A stretch of 64,000 bases of DNA. Source: Brachybacterium sacelli (GTDB taxonomy: Bacteria > Actinomycetota > Actinomycetes > Actinomycetales > Dermabacteraceae). Position 1 is the first letter of the stretch, and every line of letters starts with the position of its first letter. The notes below the pieces were generated by a model, which did no database searches, was not told the DNA's origin, and saw only the letters and a list, made by a program, of their open reading frames with translations. Positions 1-9,068 of the stretch are shown here, piece by piece. Location: positions 496,001 to 560,000 of the forward strand of contig NZ_JAGIOD010000002.1 of NCBI RefSeq assembly GCF_017876545.1, written 5' to 3'. The position numbers were made by a program, and so were the translations under genes.

Positions 1-524
1 AGGTCGTCGATGACGTCCGCGTCGGCATCCGCGGGCAGCTCCTCGAACTCGCGGTCGGTCTCCTGGGGGTCGGCCAGAGCCTCGCGGAACTCCTCCACCG
101 CCGAGGCGTCGAAGACGGTCGCGTACACGGCGAGCAGGGACTGCTGCGCGTCGGTGAGCCCGGGGGCGAGCTCGGCGAAACCGGCCGGGGTCACCGCCGG
201 CGCGCGGTGCTCGAGGACCTGGGCCAGATCGGCTCGTGCCCGCGTCAGCCGCGCGATCGACTCCTCGAGCTCGGCGTCGACCCGACGGAGCTGGTCGCGA
301 GCGTCGGGATCGTCGCGATCCACCGCGGCGATCTGCGCCAGGGGGATCCCGAGCTCGCTCAGCCGGGTGATCTGCAGCAACCGGATCAGGTGGGCGGCCC
401 GGTAGAGCTTGTAGCCGTTGGCGGCGCGCTCGGGCTCGGGGAGCAGGCCCACCTTGTGATAGTGCCGCACCGTGTTCACGCTGGTGCGCGCGAGCTCGGC
501 GAGCTGTCGGGTGCTCCAGGTCAT
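1..524 (-). CDS. MerR-family transcriptional regulator, 3' end beyond window
   Basis: A MerR-type regulator read from the ATG at 524; the C terminus runs off the left edge after about 174 residues. The N terminus (MTWSTRQLAELARTSV, then VRHYHKVGLLPEPERA) is the winged-helix DNA-binding domain with the usual Tyr/His-rich wing, followed by the predicted dimerisation helix (about residues 70-115). The remainder is an acidic alpha-helical region that I cannot assign to an effector-binding family. It lies 94 bases downstream of the VOC gene on the same strand. Being a MerR activator is secure; its ligand and targets are unknown. Confidence 0.85.
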   Translation of the reverse strand, partial: MTWSTRQLAELARTSVNTVRHYHKVGLLPEPERAANGYKLYRAAHLIRLLQITRLSELGIPLAQIAAVDRDDPDARDQLRRVDAELEESIARLTRARADLAQVLEHRAPAVTPAGFAELAPGLTDAQQSLLAVYATVFDASAVEEFREALADPQETDREFEELPADADADVIDD

Positions 525-618
525 GCATCGTCTCCGTCCTGGGGGCGCCGGCGGGGCCGCGGCGTCGGTCTGCATTCATCATCGCGCAGCCCGCCCGTCC
601 GGCGACCCCGGCGCGTCC

Positions 619-1416
619 TCAGGCCTCGCCGACCGCCTCGCTCATCGCGCTGATCTGGAACGTGGAACCGGAGGGATCGGCGATCGTGGCGATGCGACCG
701 AAGGGTGAGTCGACCGGGCCGTCCAGGATCTTCCCGCCCAGTTCGGTGACTCTCGCCAGCGCCGGCTCGGAGGCCTCGACGGCGAAGTAGATGCGCCACC
801 CGGTGGCCTCTGCGGGCATCACGCCCGTCGCATCGCACATGCCCCAGCTCGCACTGTCGCTGGAACCGTTGGTCGCGTAGCGGAAGGAATCCTCCTCCAT
901 GGGCTCGCCCATCGCCACCAGGTGCGCGTCGAAGACCGCGGTGTAGAAGGCGGAGGCCGCATCGAACTGGTGGGTCATCAGCTCGAACCAGACGGGGCAG
1001 CCGGGGCTGCCGGTGAACTCGAAGCCTTCGAGGTCTCCGGCCTGCCACAGGCCGATCGTCGCCCCGGTGGCATCGAGGGCGATGGCCATGCGGCCGGAGT
1101 CGCCGATGGCATCGGGTGGGACGACGACGGTGCCCCCGTTCTCGGTGACCTTCGCGGCGCGTGCGTCGACGTCGTCGACCGCGAGGTACACCCCCCACTC
1201 GGCGACCAGAGGGTCGCCCGCCGGACAGGTCATCCCCGTGACATCCATCAGCCCGCCCACGAGAGCGCCGTCGTTGCGGATCAGGTGATAGTGGTTGAAG
1301 GTCTCGCCGAGATCCTCGAACTCCCAGCCGAACAGTCCGGAGTAGAAGGTCTTCGCTGCCGCGAGGTCGGTGACACTGGCGTCGAGCCAGGTGCTGGTGC
1401 CGGTCGTGGTGGTCAT
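619..1416 (-). CDS. two-domain VOC (glyoxalase/bleomycin resistance-type) protein
   Basis: A 265-residue protein made of two tandem vicinal-oxygen-chelate domains (about 5-125 and 135-262). Each begins with a conserved W(L/F)-x-L pattern and a beta-alpha-beta-beta-beta unit (TWLDASVTDLAAAKTFYSGL; VWFELMTHQFDAASAFYTAV). This layout matches the CFP-32/glyoxalase-like proteins common in actinomycetes, whose reactions are mostly unproven. Start: ATG at 1416 behind an AGGAG-type site. A longer frame upstream of this start overlaps it and is a shadow. It probably uses a bound metal, but I cannot name a substrate. The MerR gene downstream is co-directional and might be co-transcribed. Confidence 0.85.
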   Translation of the reverse strand: MTTTTGTSTWLDASVTDLAAAKTFYSGLFGWEFEDLGETFNHYHLIRNDGALVGGLMDVTGMTCPAGDPLVAEWGVYLAVDDVDARAAKVTENGGTVVVPPDAIGDSGRMAIALDATGATIGLWQAGDLEGFEFTGSPGCPVWFELMTHQFDAASAFYTAVFDAHLVAMGEPMEEDSFRYATNGSSDSASWGMCDATGVMPAEATGWRIYFAVEASEPALARVTELGGKILDGPVDSPFGRIATIADPSGSTFQISAMSEAVGEA

Positions 1417-1513
1417 GTCTCCTCCTGGAGTGGGCGGGCTCGCGGGCCCGAGATGGTGACTCCACGCTAGGCGCGCGGCGAGCGGGTTCTTTGTCCGATC
1501 CTGCGCATCGCGA

Positions 1514-2257
1514 TCATCGGGTGCAGAGACTGGGCAGGGCCGTCAGCAGCGGTGGGCGCGGGGTCGTGGGGGCGGCGAAACGCAGCGTGACCTGCCCGGA
1601 CCGGGTGATCGGAACGGGATGGACAGCGACCACCGGGGCCGTCGGCGCCAATTGGTCGAGGGGATCGGCGTGCAGGGGCACCGCGAATCCCAGCAGGAAC
1701 GGGGCACCCGGGCACAGCGGGAGCCGGACCGACTCGGTCCCCGAGACCAGCACGCCTGAGAGGGGCAGACCGATCGGGGCCGGATGCGGGTACCAGCCCA
1801 CCCAGATCGAGGGGTCGCCGCGCGGGCTGAACCCCTCCGACAGCTCGAGGCGTGCGCTGACGGCTCCCGGCCCGGGGGACAGCAGGGAGAAGGGCAGCGG
1901 GGGCTTGTCGCTGAGATGATCGGCGAGATGGCGCAGCCGTCCCGGTGGCACGCCGACCGTGGCGCGGAAGCGGCGGGTGAAGCTGGAGAGGGAGTCGAAG
2001 CCGACGGCGGTGGCCACGTCGATCACGGCATCGGCGTCGGTTAGGAGCAGGCGCTTCGCCATGTCGATCCGGAGCGCGGTGAGGTACTGGCCGGGGCCGA
2101 TCCCGACCTGTCGGGCGAAGAGCCGGGAGAAGTGGAACGGGCTGTATCCGGCGTGGTCGGCGAGGTCGGTGACGCTGAGCTCGGCGGGGCTCCGGCGGGC
2201 GAGATCGAGCGCGGAGGTGAGAGCATCCTCCGTCGCAGGTGCTGTGAGCGAGGTCAC
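1514..2257 (-). CDS. AraC-family regulator with N-terminal HTH and C-terminal sensor-like domain
   Basis: A 247-residue protein with the double helix-turn-helix of AraC/XylS regulators at the N terminus (about residues 14-98; SPFHFSRLFARQVGIGPGQY and VATAVGFDSLSSFTRRFRAT are the second-half signatures). The order is reversed relative to classic AraC, where the HTH is C-terminal. The C-terminal 140 residues are Pro/Leu-rich beta-type sequence without a recognised fold, probably a ligand pocket as in the GyrI/Rob-like architecture (inference). The stop is 97 bases from the VOC gene start, so the VOC gene could be its target. Confidence 0.8.
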   Translation of the reverse strand: MTSLTAPATEDALTSALDLARRSPAELSVTDLADHAGYSPFHFSRLFARQVGIGPGQYLTALRIDMAKRLLLTDADAVIDVATAVGFDSLSSFTRRFRATVGVPPGRLRHLADHLSDKPPLPFSLLSPGPGAVSARLELSEGFSPRGDPSIWVGWYPHPAPIGLPLSGVLVSGTESVRLPLCPGAPFLLGFAVPLHADPLDQLAPTAPVVAVHPVPITRSGQVTLRFAAPTTPRPPLLTALPSLCTR

Positions 2258-2279
2258 GGCACCGAGTGTACGGCGGGGC

Positions 2280-2720
2280 TCAGTCGATGCCGGGCCGTCT
2301 GCGGTTCTGCTTGGTCTGCGCGCGCTGTCGCTTGCTCTCGAGTCGGCGTCGCTGCGCGCCGCGGGTGCGCCGGGTCGGTCGACGCACCGCGGGCGGCGCC
2401 ACGGCCTCGCGCAGCAGCCCGGCGAGACGCTCGCGGGCCGCGACGCGATTGCGGCGTTGGGATCGGTGCTCCTCGGCGCTGACGGTGAGCACGGTGCCCG
2501 CCAGGCGAGGGGCGAGATGATCCAGGGTGCGGGCGCGCTGGTCGTCGTCCAGCGCGGTGGTGGTGGCCAGGTCGAGGCCCAGCTGCACCCGGGAGTCGGC
2601 GGTGTTCACGCCCTGCCCGCCGGGTCCGGAGGAGCGGGAGAACTGCTCGGTGAGCTCTGCGGCGGGGACCCTCAGGCCGTGCGGTGCCCCGGGACCCGGG
2701 GTCACCAGCAGATCGTCCAT
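2280..2720 (-). CDS. arfB: alternative ribosome-rescue factor, peptidyl-tRNA hydrolase ArfB
   Basis: A 146-residue class-I release-factor-like protein lacking codon-recognition domains. The catalytic GGQ loop is intact (SRSSGPGGQGVN, about residues 32-43) and is followed by the conserved SRVQL strand. The C-terminal 35 residues are Arg/Lys/Gln-rich (RRTRGAQRRRLESKRQRAQT), the tail that ArfB/YaeJ threads into the empty mRNA channel. ArfB hydrolyses peptidyl-tRNA on ribosomes stalled at mRNA ends. The ATG at 2720 (MDDLLV) is chosen because the in-frame upstream extension has no family character. It ends 22 bases before the AraC gene start and follows the phosphotransferase gene by 74 bases. Confidence 0.9.
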   Translation of the reverse strand: MDDLLVTPGPGAPHGLRVPAAELTEQFSRSSGPGGQGVNTADSRVQLGLDLATTTALDDDQRARTLDHLAPRLAGTVLTVSAEEHRSQRRNRVAARERLAGLLREAVAPPAVRRPTRRTRGAQRRRLESKRQRAQTKQNRRRPGID

Positions 2721-2794
2721 CCCTCGAGTGTGCCGCACTCGCACGGCACCGGGCTCAGCGCCGAGCGCGGTGGCGTGGAGGGTTCCTTCACTAT

Positions 2795-3676
2795 CTAGCC
2801 GCGCTCCAGACGGCGTGACAGCGAGCTCTCGCGACGCAGGCCCTCGAGCTCCCACCGCTCGGGCTGCCGGTCACGGCGCAGATGGAAGGCGGCCAGGGTC
2901 AGCAGCTGTGCCCACCAGTCCACCAGGAGCATGCGCCATTCGTGGTCGGTCAGCGGATCGATCCGGTCCAGGGCGAGCACCAGGTCGTCGTACCGGCAGC
3001 GCCAGGTCATCATCAGCTCGGTGACGCGGCGGTCGACGCTGGCGAGCTCGAGGTCCAGCAGCCCGGTCAGCCGTTCGCCCTCCCACAGCAGGTTCCAGTC
3101 GGTGAGGTCGCCGTGGACCAGGACGGTCCGGGACGCCGACCAGTCGATGCCCTCGGCCAGTGACCTCGCCTGCTCGTGCCGTCGCTGCAGCCACGCACGG
3201 TCCTCGGGATCGGTGCACCGGCTCAGCACGTCCTCGGCGTCGGCGGCGGTGAGGATCGCCAGATGATCGGGGGTGTCGGGGCGGGGGCGGAGGCGTTCCC
3301 GCGGGAACGTCTCCGCATGCCAGTCGGCCAGGAGCCGGGCTCGCTCCGGGGCGGTCGTGGTGCGGGCCTGTCCGGGGAGGAAGTGCTCGAGCGTCCACCA
3401 GCCGCCGGCGTGCTCGATCGGCTCGCCGAGAGGGCGTGCCGTCGGCCATCCCGTCTCGGCCGCCAGCTCGCGCATCTCGGCCTGCCACGCGACGCTCAGC
3501 CCGAGCTGGTCGTGCCCGCGCTCGAGCAGGTCGTGATGCCGGCGCAGGACGAGGTCCTGGTCCCCGCGGCGCATCCGCCACCCGAGGTTGCTGCGTGCGG
3601 GCAGGGTCGCGACGAGGTCGAGGTCGAGCCGTGCCGCGAGTTCCGCCGCCTCACCCGTGAGATCGTGCGCGGTCAC
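2795..3676 (-). CDS. aminoglycoside phosphotransferase-family (APH) kinase
   Basis: A 293-residue member of the APH/choline-kinase fold. The Brenner motif HGDLTDWNLLWE carries the catalytic Asp and metal-binding Asn, and LLDLELAS is the DFG-equivalent. The substrate is not predictable; the family includes antibiotic, homoserine and sugar kinases. The start chosen is GTG at 3676, because GTGA overlaps the stop of the DinB gene by four bases, which implies translational coupling. A longer reading from 3727 would overlap DinB by more than 50 bases. It is the third member of the SDR-DinB-kinase chain. Confidence 0.82.
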   Translation of the reverse strand: MTAHDLTGEAAELAARLDLDLVATLPARSNLGWRMRRGDQDLVLRRHHDLLERGHDQLGLSVAWQAEMRELAAETGWPTARPLGEPIEHAGGWWTLEHFLPGQARTTTAPERARLLADWHAETFPRERLRPRPDTPDHLAILTAADAEDVLSRCTDPEDRAWLQRRHEQARSLAEGIDWSASRTVLVHGDLTDWNLLWEGERLTGLLDLELASVDRRVTELMMTWRCRYDDLVLALDRIDPLTDHEWRMLLVDWWAQLLTLAAFHLRRDRQPERWELEGLRRESSLSRRLERG

Positions 3677-4233
3677 TGCCCGACCCGACCGTCGATGCAC
3701 TCCCGCAGCAGATCGGCGTGCCCGCAATGGCGCGCGTACTCCTCGATGCGGTGCACCAGCAGCTCCCGGATCGCGATCTGCTCGCGGCCGACGCGCTCGC
3801 CGAGATCCCGGTGCGCGCCCAGGGCCTCATCCGTCCAGCGCTGCTCCCGGGCCAGGTCGGCGAAGGCCGCGTCGACCAGAGCCTGGTCGGCTCGTGCTCC
3901 GTCGAAGTCGGCGTCGTGGGGGCCGTAGAGGCGCGACAGCGGCTCCTCGGGGGAGATCCAGGTGCGCCAGTCCCGCTCCGTCTCGCCGAGATGGCGCACC
4001 AGCCCCAGCAGCGACATCGTCGAGGGCGGCACGGACCGGCGCGCGAGCTGCTCGGGCGTGAGGCCCTCGCATTTCATGAGCAGGGTGTGGCGGTAGTCCG
4101 CCAGGTACTCCTCGAGCGTGGCCAGCTCGCCGTCGGGGCTCGCCCCGTCGCTGTTGCGAGGATCGTCCTGCGGGTTCACCCACATGTCGGGGTAGACCGT
4201 CGCCCGGGTCCAGCGCTGGAGTCCTTCGCTCAC
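3673..4233 (-). CDS. DinB-superfamily (DUF664-like) protein
   Basis: A 186-residue four-helix-bundle protein of the DinB/YfiT superfamily (DUF664 type), recognised by the N-terminal DMWVNPQDDPR segment, the LLGLVRHLGETERDWRTW helix with its metal-ligand-type His, and a C-terminal HRIEEYARHCGHADLLREC helix with two further His. This triad normally binds a divalent metal. Members act as thiol-dependent S-transferases or are uncharacterised. The start is GTG at 4233, in a GTGA overlap with the stop of the upstream SDR; the ATG at 4185 is the alternative. It couples in turn to the downstream kinase. Confidence 0.8.
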   Translation of the reverse strand: MSEGLQRWTRATVYPDMWVNPQDDPRNSDGASPDGELATLEEYLADYRHTLLMKCEGLTPEQLARRSVPPSTMSLLGLVRHLGETERDWRTWISPEEPLSRLYGPHDADFDGARADQALVDAAFADLAREQRWTDEALGAHRDLGERVGREQIAIRELLVHRIEEYARHCGHADLLRECIDGRVGQ

Positions 4234-5138
4234 GACCCGGTCCGGCCTCTGGGTCCACCCGCTCGAAGGAGCGGACGTGCCTTCGCCCGCAGCGACCAGA
4301 ACATCATCCGCGCCATCGCCATCGGGCTGTAGTGGGCTCCGTCGACGTACGGCCGGTCGGAACGCAGCGCCGCGTCGGCCCCGCCGTCGACGAACACGAT
4401 CTGCCCGGCCATGAAGGAGTTCTGCTCGCTGACCATCCAGCTGATCGCGTCCGCCACGGCCCGGATCGGCCCGGGCAGGCCGAGCGGCTGGGGGAGCGCG
4501 GTGCGCAGGACGTTGAGCTGGTCCTGATCGGCGAGCATCACGTCCCGCGCGGTGTCGGTCTCCACCAGGCCGGGGGCGACGACGTTGACGACCACGCCGG
4601 TGCCCGCCCATTCCTCGGCGGTCGCCGACTGGCGCACCCACCGGTTCAGCGCGATCGCCGCGGACCGCGACAGCTCCCCGCCCCGGCCGCTCGCGACGGC
4701 GACCTCCGCGGCGGCGCCGGCCAGTTCCTCGTCCCCGCGCAGGCAGGCGCTGATGACGTCGCCGTCCCCGGCGGTCAGCGAGGAGGCCGAGGTGACCAGC
4801 ACGACGCGCGGGGACCGTTTCCGGCGCAGCACGACGCGCAGGCCGGCCAGCACCGCGAGGGAGCCGAAGTAGTCCTCGTGCACCGTGCGCTCCGAGGCCG
4901 TGACGGGTCCGGTCACCAGCACCAGCCCGTCGATGCCTCCCGGCGCGCGGCGGCCGACCTCCTGGACCAGCTGATCGCGCCCCGGATCGTCGGCGAGGTC
5001 CGCGCGCACGTCGATCTCCGGGCCCTGACCACAGCGGATGACCCGCGCGCCGTGGTCCTCTAGCGTCCCCGCGACGGATGCACCGATGCCGCCGTCGGCC
5101 CCGGTGACGACGTAGGTGCGACCCTCATGGAGGGGCAT
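4230..5138 (-). CDS. short-chain dehydrogenase/reductase (atypical)
   Basis: A 302-residue Rossmann protein. The nucleotide-binding glycine motif is TGADGGIGASVAG near residue 12. The C-terminal segment APGLVETDTARDV and the GQIVFVDGGADAAL strand are typical SDR features. The usual Tyr-x-x-x-Lys pair is not evident: the region expected to hold it reads SAAIALNRWVRQSA, so catalysis may be altered or lost. The start is ATG at 5138 (MPLHEGRTYVVTG). The longer reading from 5222 adds an unstructured 28-residue leader. First gene of the three-gene overlapping chain. The C-terminal 50 residues after the SDR core are basic and unassigned. Confidence 0.78.
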   Translation of the reverse strand: MPLHEGRTYVVTGADGGIGASVAGTLEDHGARVIRCGQGPEIDVRADLADDPGRDQLVQEVGRRAPGGIDGLVLVTGPVTASERTVHEDYFGSLAVLAGLRVVLRRKRSPRVVLVTSASSLTAGDGDVISACLRGDEELAGAAAEVAVASGRGGELSRSAAIALNRWVRQSATAEEWAGTGVVVNVVAPGLVETDTARDVMLADQDQLNVLRTALPQPLGLPGPIRAVADAISWMVSEQNSFMAGQIVFVDGGADAALRSDRPYVDGAHYSPMAMARMMFWSLRAKARPLLRAGGPRGRTGS

Positions 5139-5318
5139 GGCGGCTCCCTGGTCCGTGACGTTCTCGTCGAGCGCTCCCGACGACCTGGTTCCGAGATTAC
5201 GCGCGAAGTCCGCGGAGGTCACGGCTCGGGCCGCTCCCGCGGGCGATCACCCGCCGCCGGGGCACGGGCGGGACGGGCGTCCCTTCCCGGGTGTCCGTGC
5301 GCTCCGTAGTCTGATCTC

Positions 5319-6266
5319 ATGATCGAGAACTCGAAACTGACCGTCGTCGGGGCGGGCGCCGTCGGCTCGAGCGTCGCCTACGCCGGCCTCATCCGCGGCT
5401 CGGCGCGTCACATCGCGCTCTACGACATCGACCCCGCGAAGACCGAGGCGGAGGTCCTCGACCTCGCCCACGGCACCCTGTTCACCGGCAGCAGCGACAT
5501 CGCCGGCGGCTCCGACATCGAGGTCGCGGAAGGCTCCCACGTCGTGGTGATCACCGCCGGTGCCAAGCAGCGCCCCGGCCAGACCCGCCTCGACCTCGCC
5601 GCGACCAATGCGCGGATCATCGGCGACCTCGTCCCGCGGCTGCTGGAGGTCGCGCCCGACGCGATCCTCGTGATCGTGACCAACCCCTGTGACGTGCTCA
5701 CGATGCTGGCCCACGAGGCCTCCGGCCTGCCCGCCGAGCGGGTGTTCGCCTCGGGGACGGTGCTGGACTCCTCGCGGCTGCGCTGGGAGATCGCGCGCCG
5801 CGCCGACGTGGCGGCCGGCAGCGTCCACGCCCAGATCATCGGCGAGCACGGCGATTCGGAATTCCCCCTGTGGTCCGCCGCCCGCATCGGTGCAGTCCCG
5901 ATCCTGCAGTGGCGTCGCGACGGCGAGCTCCTGTTCACCCGCGAGCAGCTCGACGCGATCGCGGCCGACGTGCGCGACGCGGCGTACCGGGTGATCCGTG
6001 GCAAGGGGGCGACGAACTATGCGATAGGCCTGTCCAGCGCCCGGATCGTCGAGGCGATCCTGCGCGACGAGCACGCCGTGCTCCCGGTCGCCCCGGTGCT
6101 CAGCGACTTCCACGGCATCGACGGCGTCGCCCTGTCGGTGCCGAGCATCGTCAGCGCCGAGGGCGCCCGGCCCCTGCACGAGACCCCCTTCTCCGGGGAG
6201 GAGCTCGCCACCCTGCGCGACTCGGCCGAAGCACTGCGCGGGGTCGCCGCGGACCTCCGCGGCTGA
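5319..6266 (+). CDS. ldh: L-lactate dehydrogenase
   Basis: A 315-residue NAD-dependent L-lactate dehydrogenase that interconverts pyruvate and L-lactate. Visible landmarks: NAD-binding VGAGAVGSS at residues 10-18, the active-site loop KQRPGQTRLDL with substrate-binding Arg, VTNPCDVLT, and IIGEHGDSEFPLWS holding the catalytic His. TNYAIGLSSAR near residue 235 is typical of LDH rather than malate dehydrogenase. Length is normal for bacterial LDH. It is a single gene, divergent from the SDR operon across a 180-base gap and convergent with the flavin reductase gene. No allosteric fructose-bisphosphate site can be asserted from the sequence alone. Confidence 0.93.
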   Translation: MIENSKLTVVGAGAVGSSVAYAGLIRGSARHIALYDIDPAKTEAEVLDLAHGTLFTGSSDIAGGSDIEVAEGSHVVVITAGAKQRPGQTRLDLAATNARIIGDLVPRLLEVAPDAILVIVTNPCDVLTMLAHEASGLPAERVFASGTVLDSSRLRWEIARRADVAAGSVHAQIIGEHGDSEFPLWSAARIGAVPILQWRRDGELLFTREQLDAIAADVRDAAYRVIRGKGATNYAIGLSSARIVEAILRDEHAVLPVAPVLSDFHGIDGVALSVPSIVSAEGARPLHETPFSGEELATLRDSAEALRGVAADLRG

Positions 6267-6329
6267 CGACGCCGCCGGCCGCGCGGTGGATGCCGGCCGC
6301 GGAGAGGACGCCGGCCCCCGTTCGCGGAG

Positions 6330-6824
6330 TCAGGCCGGCAGGTCCTTCGCGGAGAGCTCCTTGAACGCGCTGCGATGGAACACCATCGCGTGCGCCCCCG
6401 GCACGCTGTCGATCGTGAGCACCTCCAGCAGCACCATGTCGTGATCCCCGGCGGCCGTGGTGGCGTAGATCTGCGTGGTCATCGTGGCCGGGGCGTCCTC
6501 GAGCGTCAGCGCACCCGTCCCGTCGACCTCGACGCCCACCCCGGCGAAACGGCGCTCCCGGTTCGTCGAGGCCAGCTGACGGGCGACGCCGGACTGGTCG
6601 CGGCCCAGCAGCGAGACCCCCAGCCCGGGACGCTCCGCCAGCAGCGGCCAGGTCTGCGAGGAGTGCTGGACGGCGAGCGCGACCAGCGGCGGGTCCAAGG
6701 AGACCCCTACCGTGAAGGTCGAGGCCACCAGCCCGTGCGGCACCCCGTCGATCTCGGCCGCGACGAGGACCACACCCTGGGGGAAGTGGGAGAAGGCCTC
6801 GCGCAAGGTGGAGTCGGTCAGCAT
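6330..6824 (-). CDS. flavin reductase-family protein (FMN-binding split barrel)
   Basis: A 164-residue flavin-reductase-like protein: LREAFSHFPQGVVLVAAE opens the split barrel, and ASTFTVGVSLDPPLVALAV is the conserved FMN-phosphate-binding strand. Relatives supply reduced FMN to two-component monooxygenases or bind FMN for their own reduction chemistry. The start is ATG at 6824 (MLTDSTLREAF); an ATG at 6875 gives a 17-residue extension. It stands alone, convergent with ldh and divergent from the BCCT gene. No partner oxygenase is adjacent; an LLM-class monooxygenase lies at the far right edge, but that is too distant to link. Confidence 0.83.
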   Translation of the reverse strand: MLTDSTLREAFSHFPQGVVLVAAEIDGVPHGLVASTFTVGVSLDPPLVALAVQHSSQTWPLLAERPGLGVSLLGRDQSGVARQLASTNRERRFAGVGVEVDGTGALTLEDAPATMTTQIYATTAAGDHDMVLLEVLTIDSVPGAHAMVFHRSAFKELSAKDLPA

Positions 6825-7073
6825 GCTGTGCACGATAGGCCCGTGGCGGCGTGCGATGCCCGGGTGCTTCTCCATGTGGGACCCGCTCGCGGAGCGACGC
6901 ACCTCACCCTGGAGGGGCGGGGGTGAGCGGGAGGCGACATCCGTCCTGGGCACGGCGAAGTCACGGGCCGATACCGACTCGCGGCAGCTCGGCTCGTCCC
7001 CTGTACGGTCGTGGAGGGGCCGTGTGGTCCCGCAGCCTGTCCCTGCCCCCGACGTGAACGGAGTCGCACTGCG

Positions 7074-9068
7074 ATGAACGACGACGAGCCCGCCGCCCGC
7101 CGGAAGCGGCCCGACAGGGAGGCACGGGCGGATCGTCCTGCCGGTCACCCCCTGGCGAGCATCGACTACTCGCGTCCCCAGTACCCCCACGACATCCACC
7201 CGGCGCTGGTGCCGGGGATCGGGATCGACGAGCAGCGCCGCCGCTACGGCATCGACAAGGTCGTCTTCGGCGTCGCCGGGGTGCTCACGGTGGCCTTCGT
7301 GATCTGGGGCATCGCGGACCCGGCGGGCGTCGGCGAGGTCGCCGACGTCGCGTACGCCTGGACCATGAGCCACCTCGGCTGGCTGTTCAACGCGGTCGCC
7401 ACCGTGGTGCTGGTCTCGCTGCTGATCCTGGCCTTCTCCCGGTACGGGAAGATCATCCTGGGCAAGGACGGGGAGAAGCCCGAGTTCTCCACCTTCTCCT
7501 GGGTGGCGATGCTGTTCGCCGCCGGACTCGGCATCGGCGTGATGTTCTGGGGCCCCTCGGAGCCGCTGACCTACTTCCTCACGCCGCCTCCGCTGACGAA
7601 CGAGCCGGAATCGGTCGAGGCGATGCACCTCGCGCTCGCCCAGACCTACTACCACTGGGGATTCCATGCCTGGGCGATGTACGCCCTGGTGGGCGGCGCC
7701 GTCGCCTACGCCGCGTACCGGCGCGGCCGCACCCTGCTGATGTCCTCGATCTTCCAGCGCCTGTTCGGCAAGCGGCTCACCGACGGCTGGGCCGGGCAGC
7801 TGGTGGACATCTTCGCGATCATCGCGACCCTGTTCGGCACCGCCGCCGCCCTGGGGATAGCCGTGCTGCAGATCGGCGAGGGCGTCGTGATCGTCTCCGG
7901 CGCCTCGGAGCTGACCAACACCATGATGATCCTGATCATCGGCGTGCTCTCGGCCGGCTTCGTGATCTCGGCCGTCTCCGGGGTCTCGCGCGGCATCCGC
8001 TACCTCTCGAACATCAACATCGTGCTCACGATCGGTTTCGCGGGGCTGCTGTTCATCCTGGGGCCCACCCTGTTCCTGCTGAACCTGCTGCCCTCGGCGG
8101 TCATGGAGTACATCGGCTCGCTGTTCCAGATGATGGCGCGCTCGGCCTCCTGGGGCCAGGCGACGCTGGACTTCCAGTCCACGTGGACCGTCTACTACTG
8201 GGCCTGGTGGATCTCCTGGTCGCCCTTCGTCGGCGTCTTCATCGCCCGCATCTCGCGCGGTCGCACGATCCGCCAGTTCCTCCTCGGCGTCATCCTCATC
8301 CCCTCGTCCCTGCTGTTCGTGGCCTACGGGATCATGGGCGGCACCGCGATCTCGATGTACCGGGACGGGCAGCTGGGCGAACTGGAGGAAGTGGTCCCTG
8401 CCCAGGTGCTGTTCTCGATGGCGGAGAACCTGCCGCTGTCCAACGTCCTCCCCCTCCTGATCATGGCCATCCTCGCGATCTTCTTCATCACCGCCGCGGA
8501 CTCCGCCTCGGTGGTGATGGGCATCCTCACCACCCGGGGGAGTCAGAGCCCACCGAAGCTGGTGGTCGTCTTCTGGGGCCTGGTGATGGGCGGGATCGCC
8601 GTGGTGATGCTGCTGCTGGGAGACGAGAGCGCACTGGAGGGGCTGCAATCGCTAGTGATCATCACGGCGGTGCCGTTCGCCCTGGTCATGCTGCTGATCA
8701 TCGTCGCCTGGTTCCGGGAGCTGCGCAGCGACCCGTACACCCTGCGCCAGCAGTACGCCGAGGCCGCGGTCAGCAATGCGGTGGTCGACGGCGTGGACCG
8801 CTACGACGACGACTTCAGCCTGCAGGTGGTGCGCACCGAGCCCGGCGAGGGTGCCGGTGCGGACGTCGACTCCACCCATGAGGAGTACACCGGCTGGTAC
8901 CAGCGCACCGACGAGGAGGGTGAGCCGGTCGGCTTCGACTTCGCCACCGGGGAATGGGCCGACGGATGGCGCCCGGAGACCGGGGAGATCGAGACGGTCC
9001 CGCCCGATGCGCACGAGAACCCCGACCTCGATCCCGACACGACCCCGAGAGAGGACCCCCGAGCATGA
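7074..9068 (+). CDS. BCCT-family betaine/carnitine/choline transporter
   Basis: A 664-residue secondary transporter with about 12 membrane helices after a 65-residue hydrophilic N terminus. The BCCT signature YYWAWWISWSPFVG and the ARISRGRT segment that follows identify the family. The C-terminal tail of about 100 residues is acidic and Pro/Asp-rich and may sense osmotic state. The gene ends in an ATGA overlap with a choline-sulfatase, so the likely cargo is choline-O-sulfate or another choline ester (inference from coupling). The start is ATG at 7074 rather than the upstream in-frame start at 7011, which yields Cys/Pro-rich non-membrane sequence. Divergent from the flavin reductase gene across 249 bases. 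Confidence 0.9.
   Translation: MNDDEPAARRKRPDREARADRPAGHPLASIDYSRPQYPHDIHPALVPGIGIDEQRRRYGIDKVVFGVAGVLTVAFVIWGIADPAGVGEVADVAYAWTMSHLGWLFNAVATVVLVSLLILAFSRYGKIILGKDGEKPEFSTFSWVAMLFAAGLGIGVMFWGPSEPLTYFLTPPPLTNEPESVEAMHLALAQTYYHWGFHAWAMYALVGGAVAYAAYRRGRTLLMSSIFQRLFGKRLTDGWAGQLVDIFAIIATLFGTAAALGIAVLQIGEGVVIVSGASELTNTMMILIIGVLSAGFVISAVSGVSRGIRYLSNINIVLTIGFAGLLFILGPTLFLLNLLPSAVMEYIGSLFQMMARSASWGQATLDFQSTWTVYYWAWWISWSPFVGVFIARISRGRTIRQFLLGVILIPSSLLFVAYGIMGGTAISMYRDGQLGELEEVVPAQVLFSMAENLPLSNVLPLLIMAILAIFFITAADSASVVMGILTTRGSQSPPKLVVVFWGLVMGGIAVVMLLLGDESALEGLQSLVIITAVPFALVMLLIIVAWFRELRSDPYTLRQQYAEAAVSNAVVDGVDRYDDDFSLQVVRTEPGEGAGADVDSTHEEYTGWYQRTDEEGEPVGFDFATGEWADGWRPETGEIETVPPDAHENPDLDPDTTPREDPRA

Noticed and set aside
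521..1465. Long minus-strand frame covering the VOC gene
   Set aside because: Arg/Gly/His-rich composition with no domain; an off-frame shadow of the VOC gene, whose own frame (619-1416) shows two clear VOC domains.
6330..8648. 772-codon minus-strand frame overlapping the BCCT gene
   Set aside because: Only its last 164 codons (6330-6824) are real, the flavin reductase; the rest is the antisense of the BCCT transporter and rich in Asp/Gln/His.
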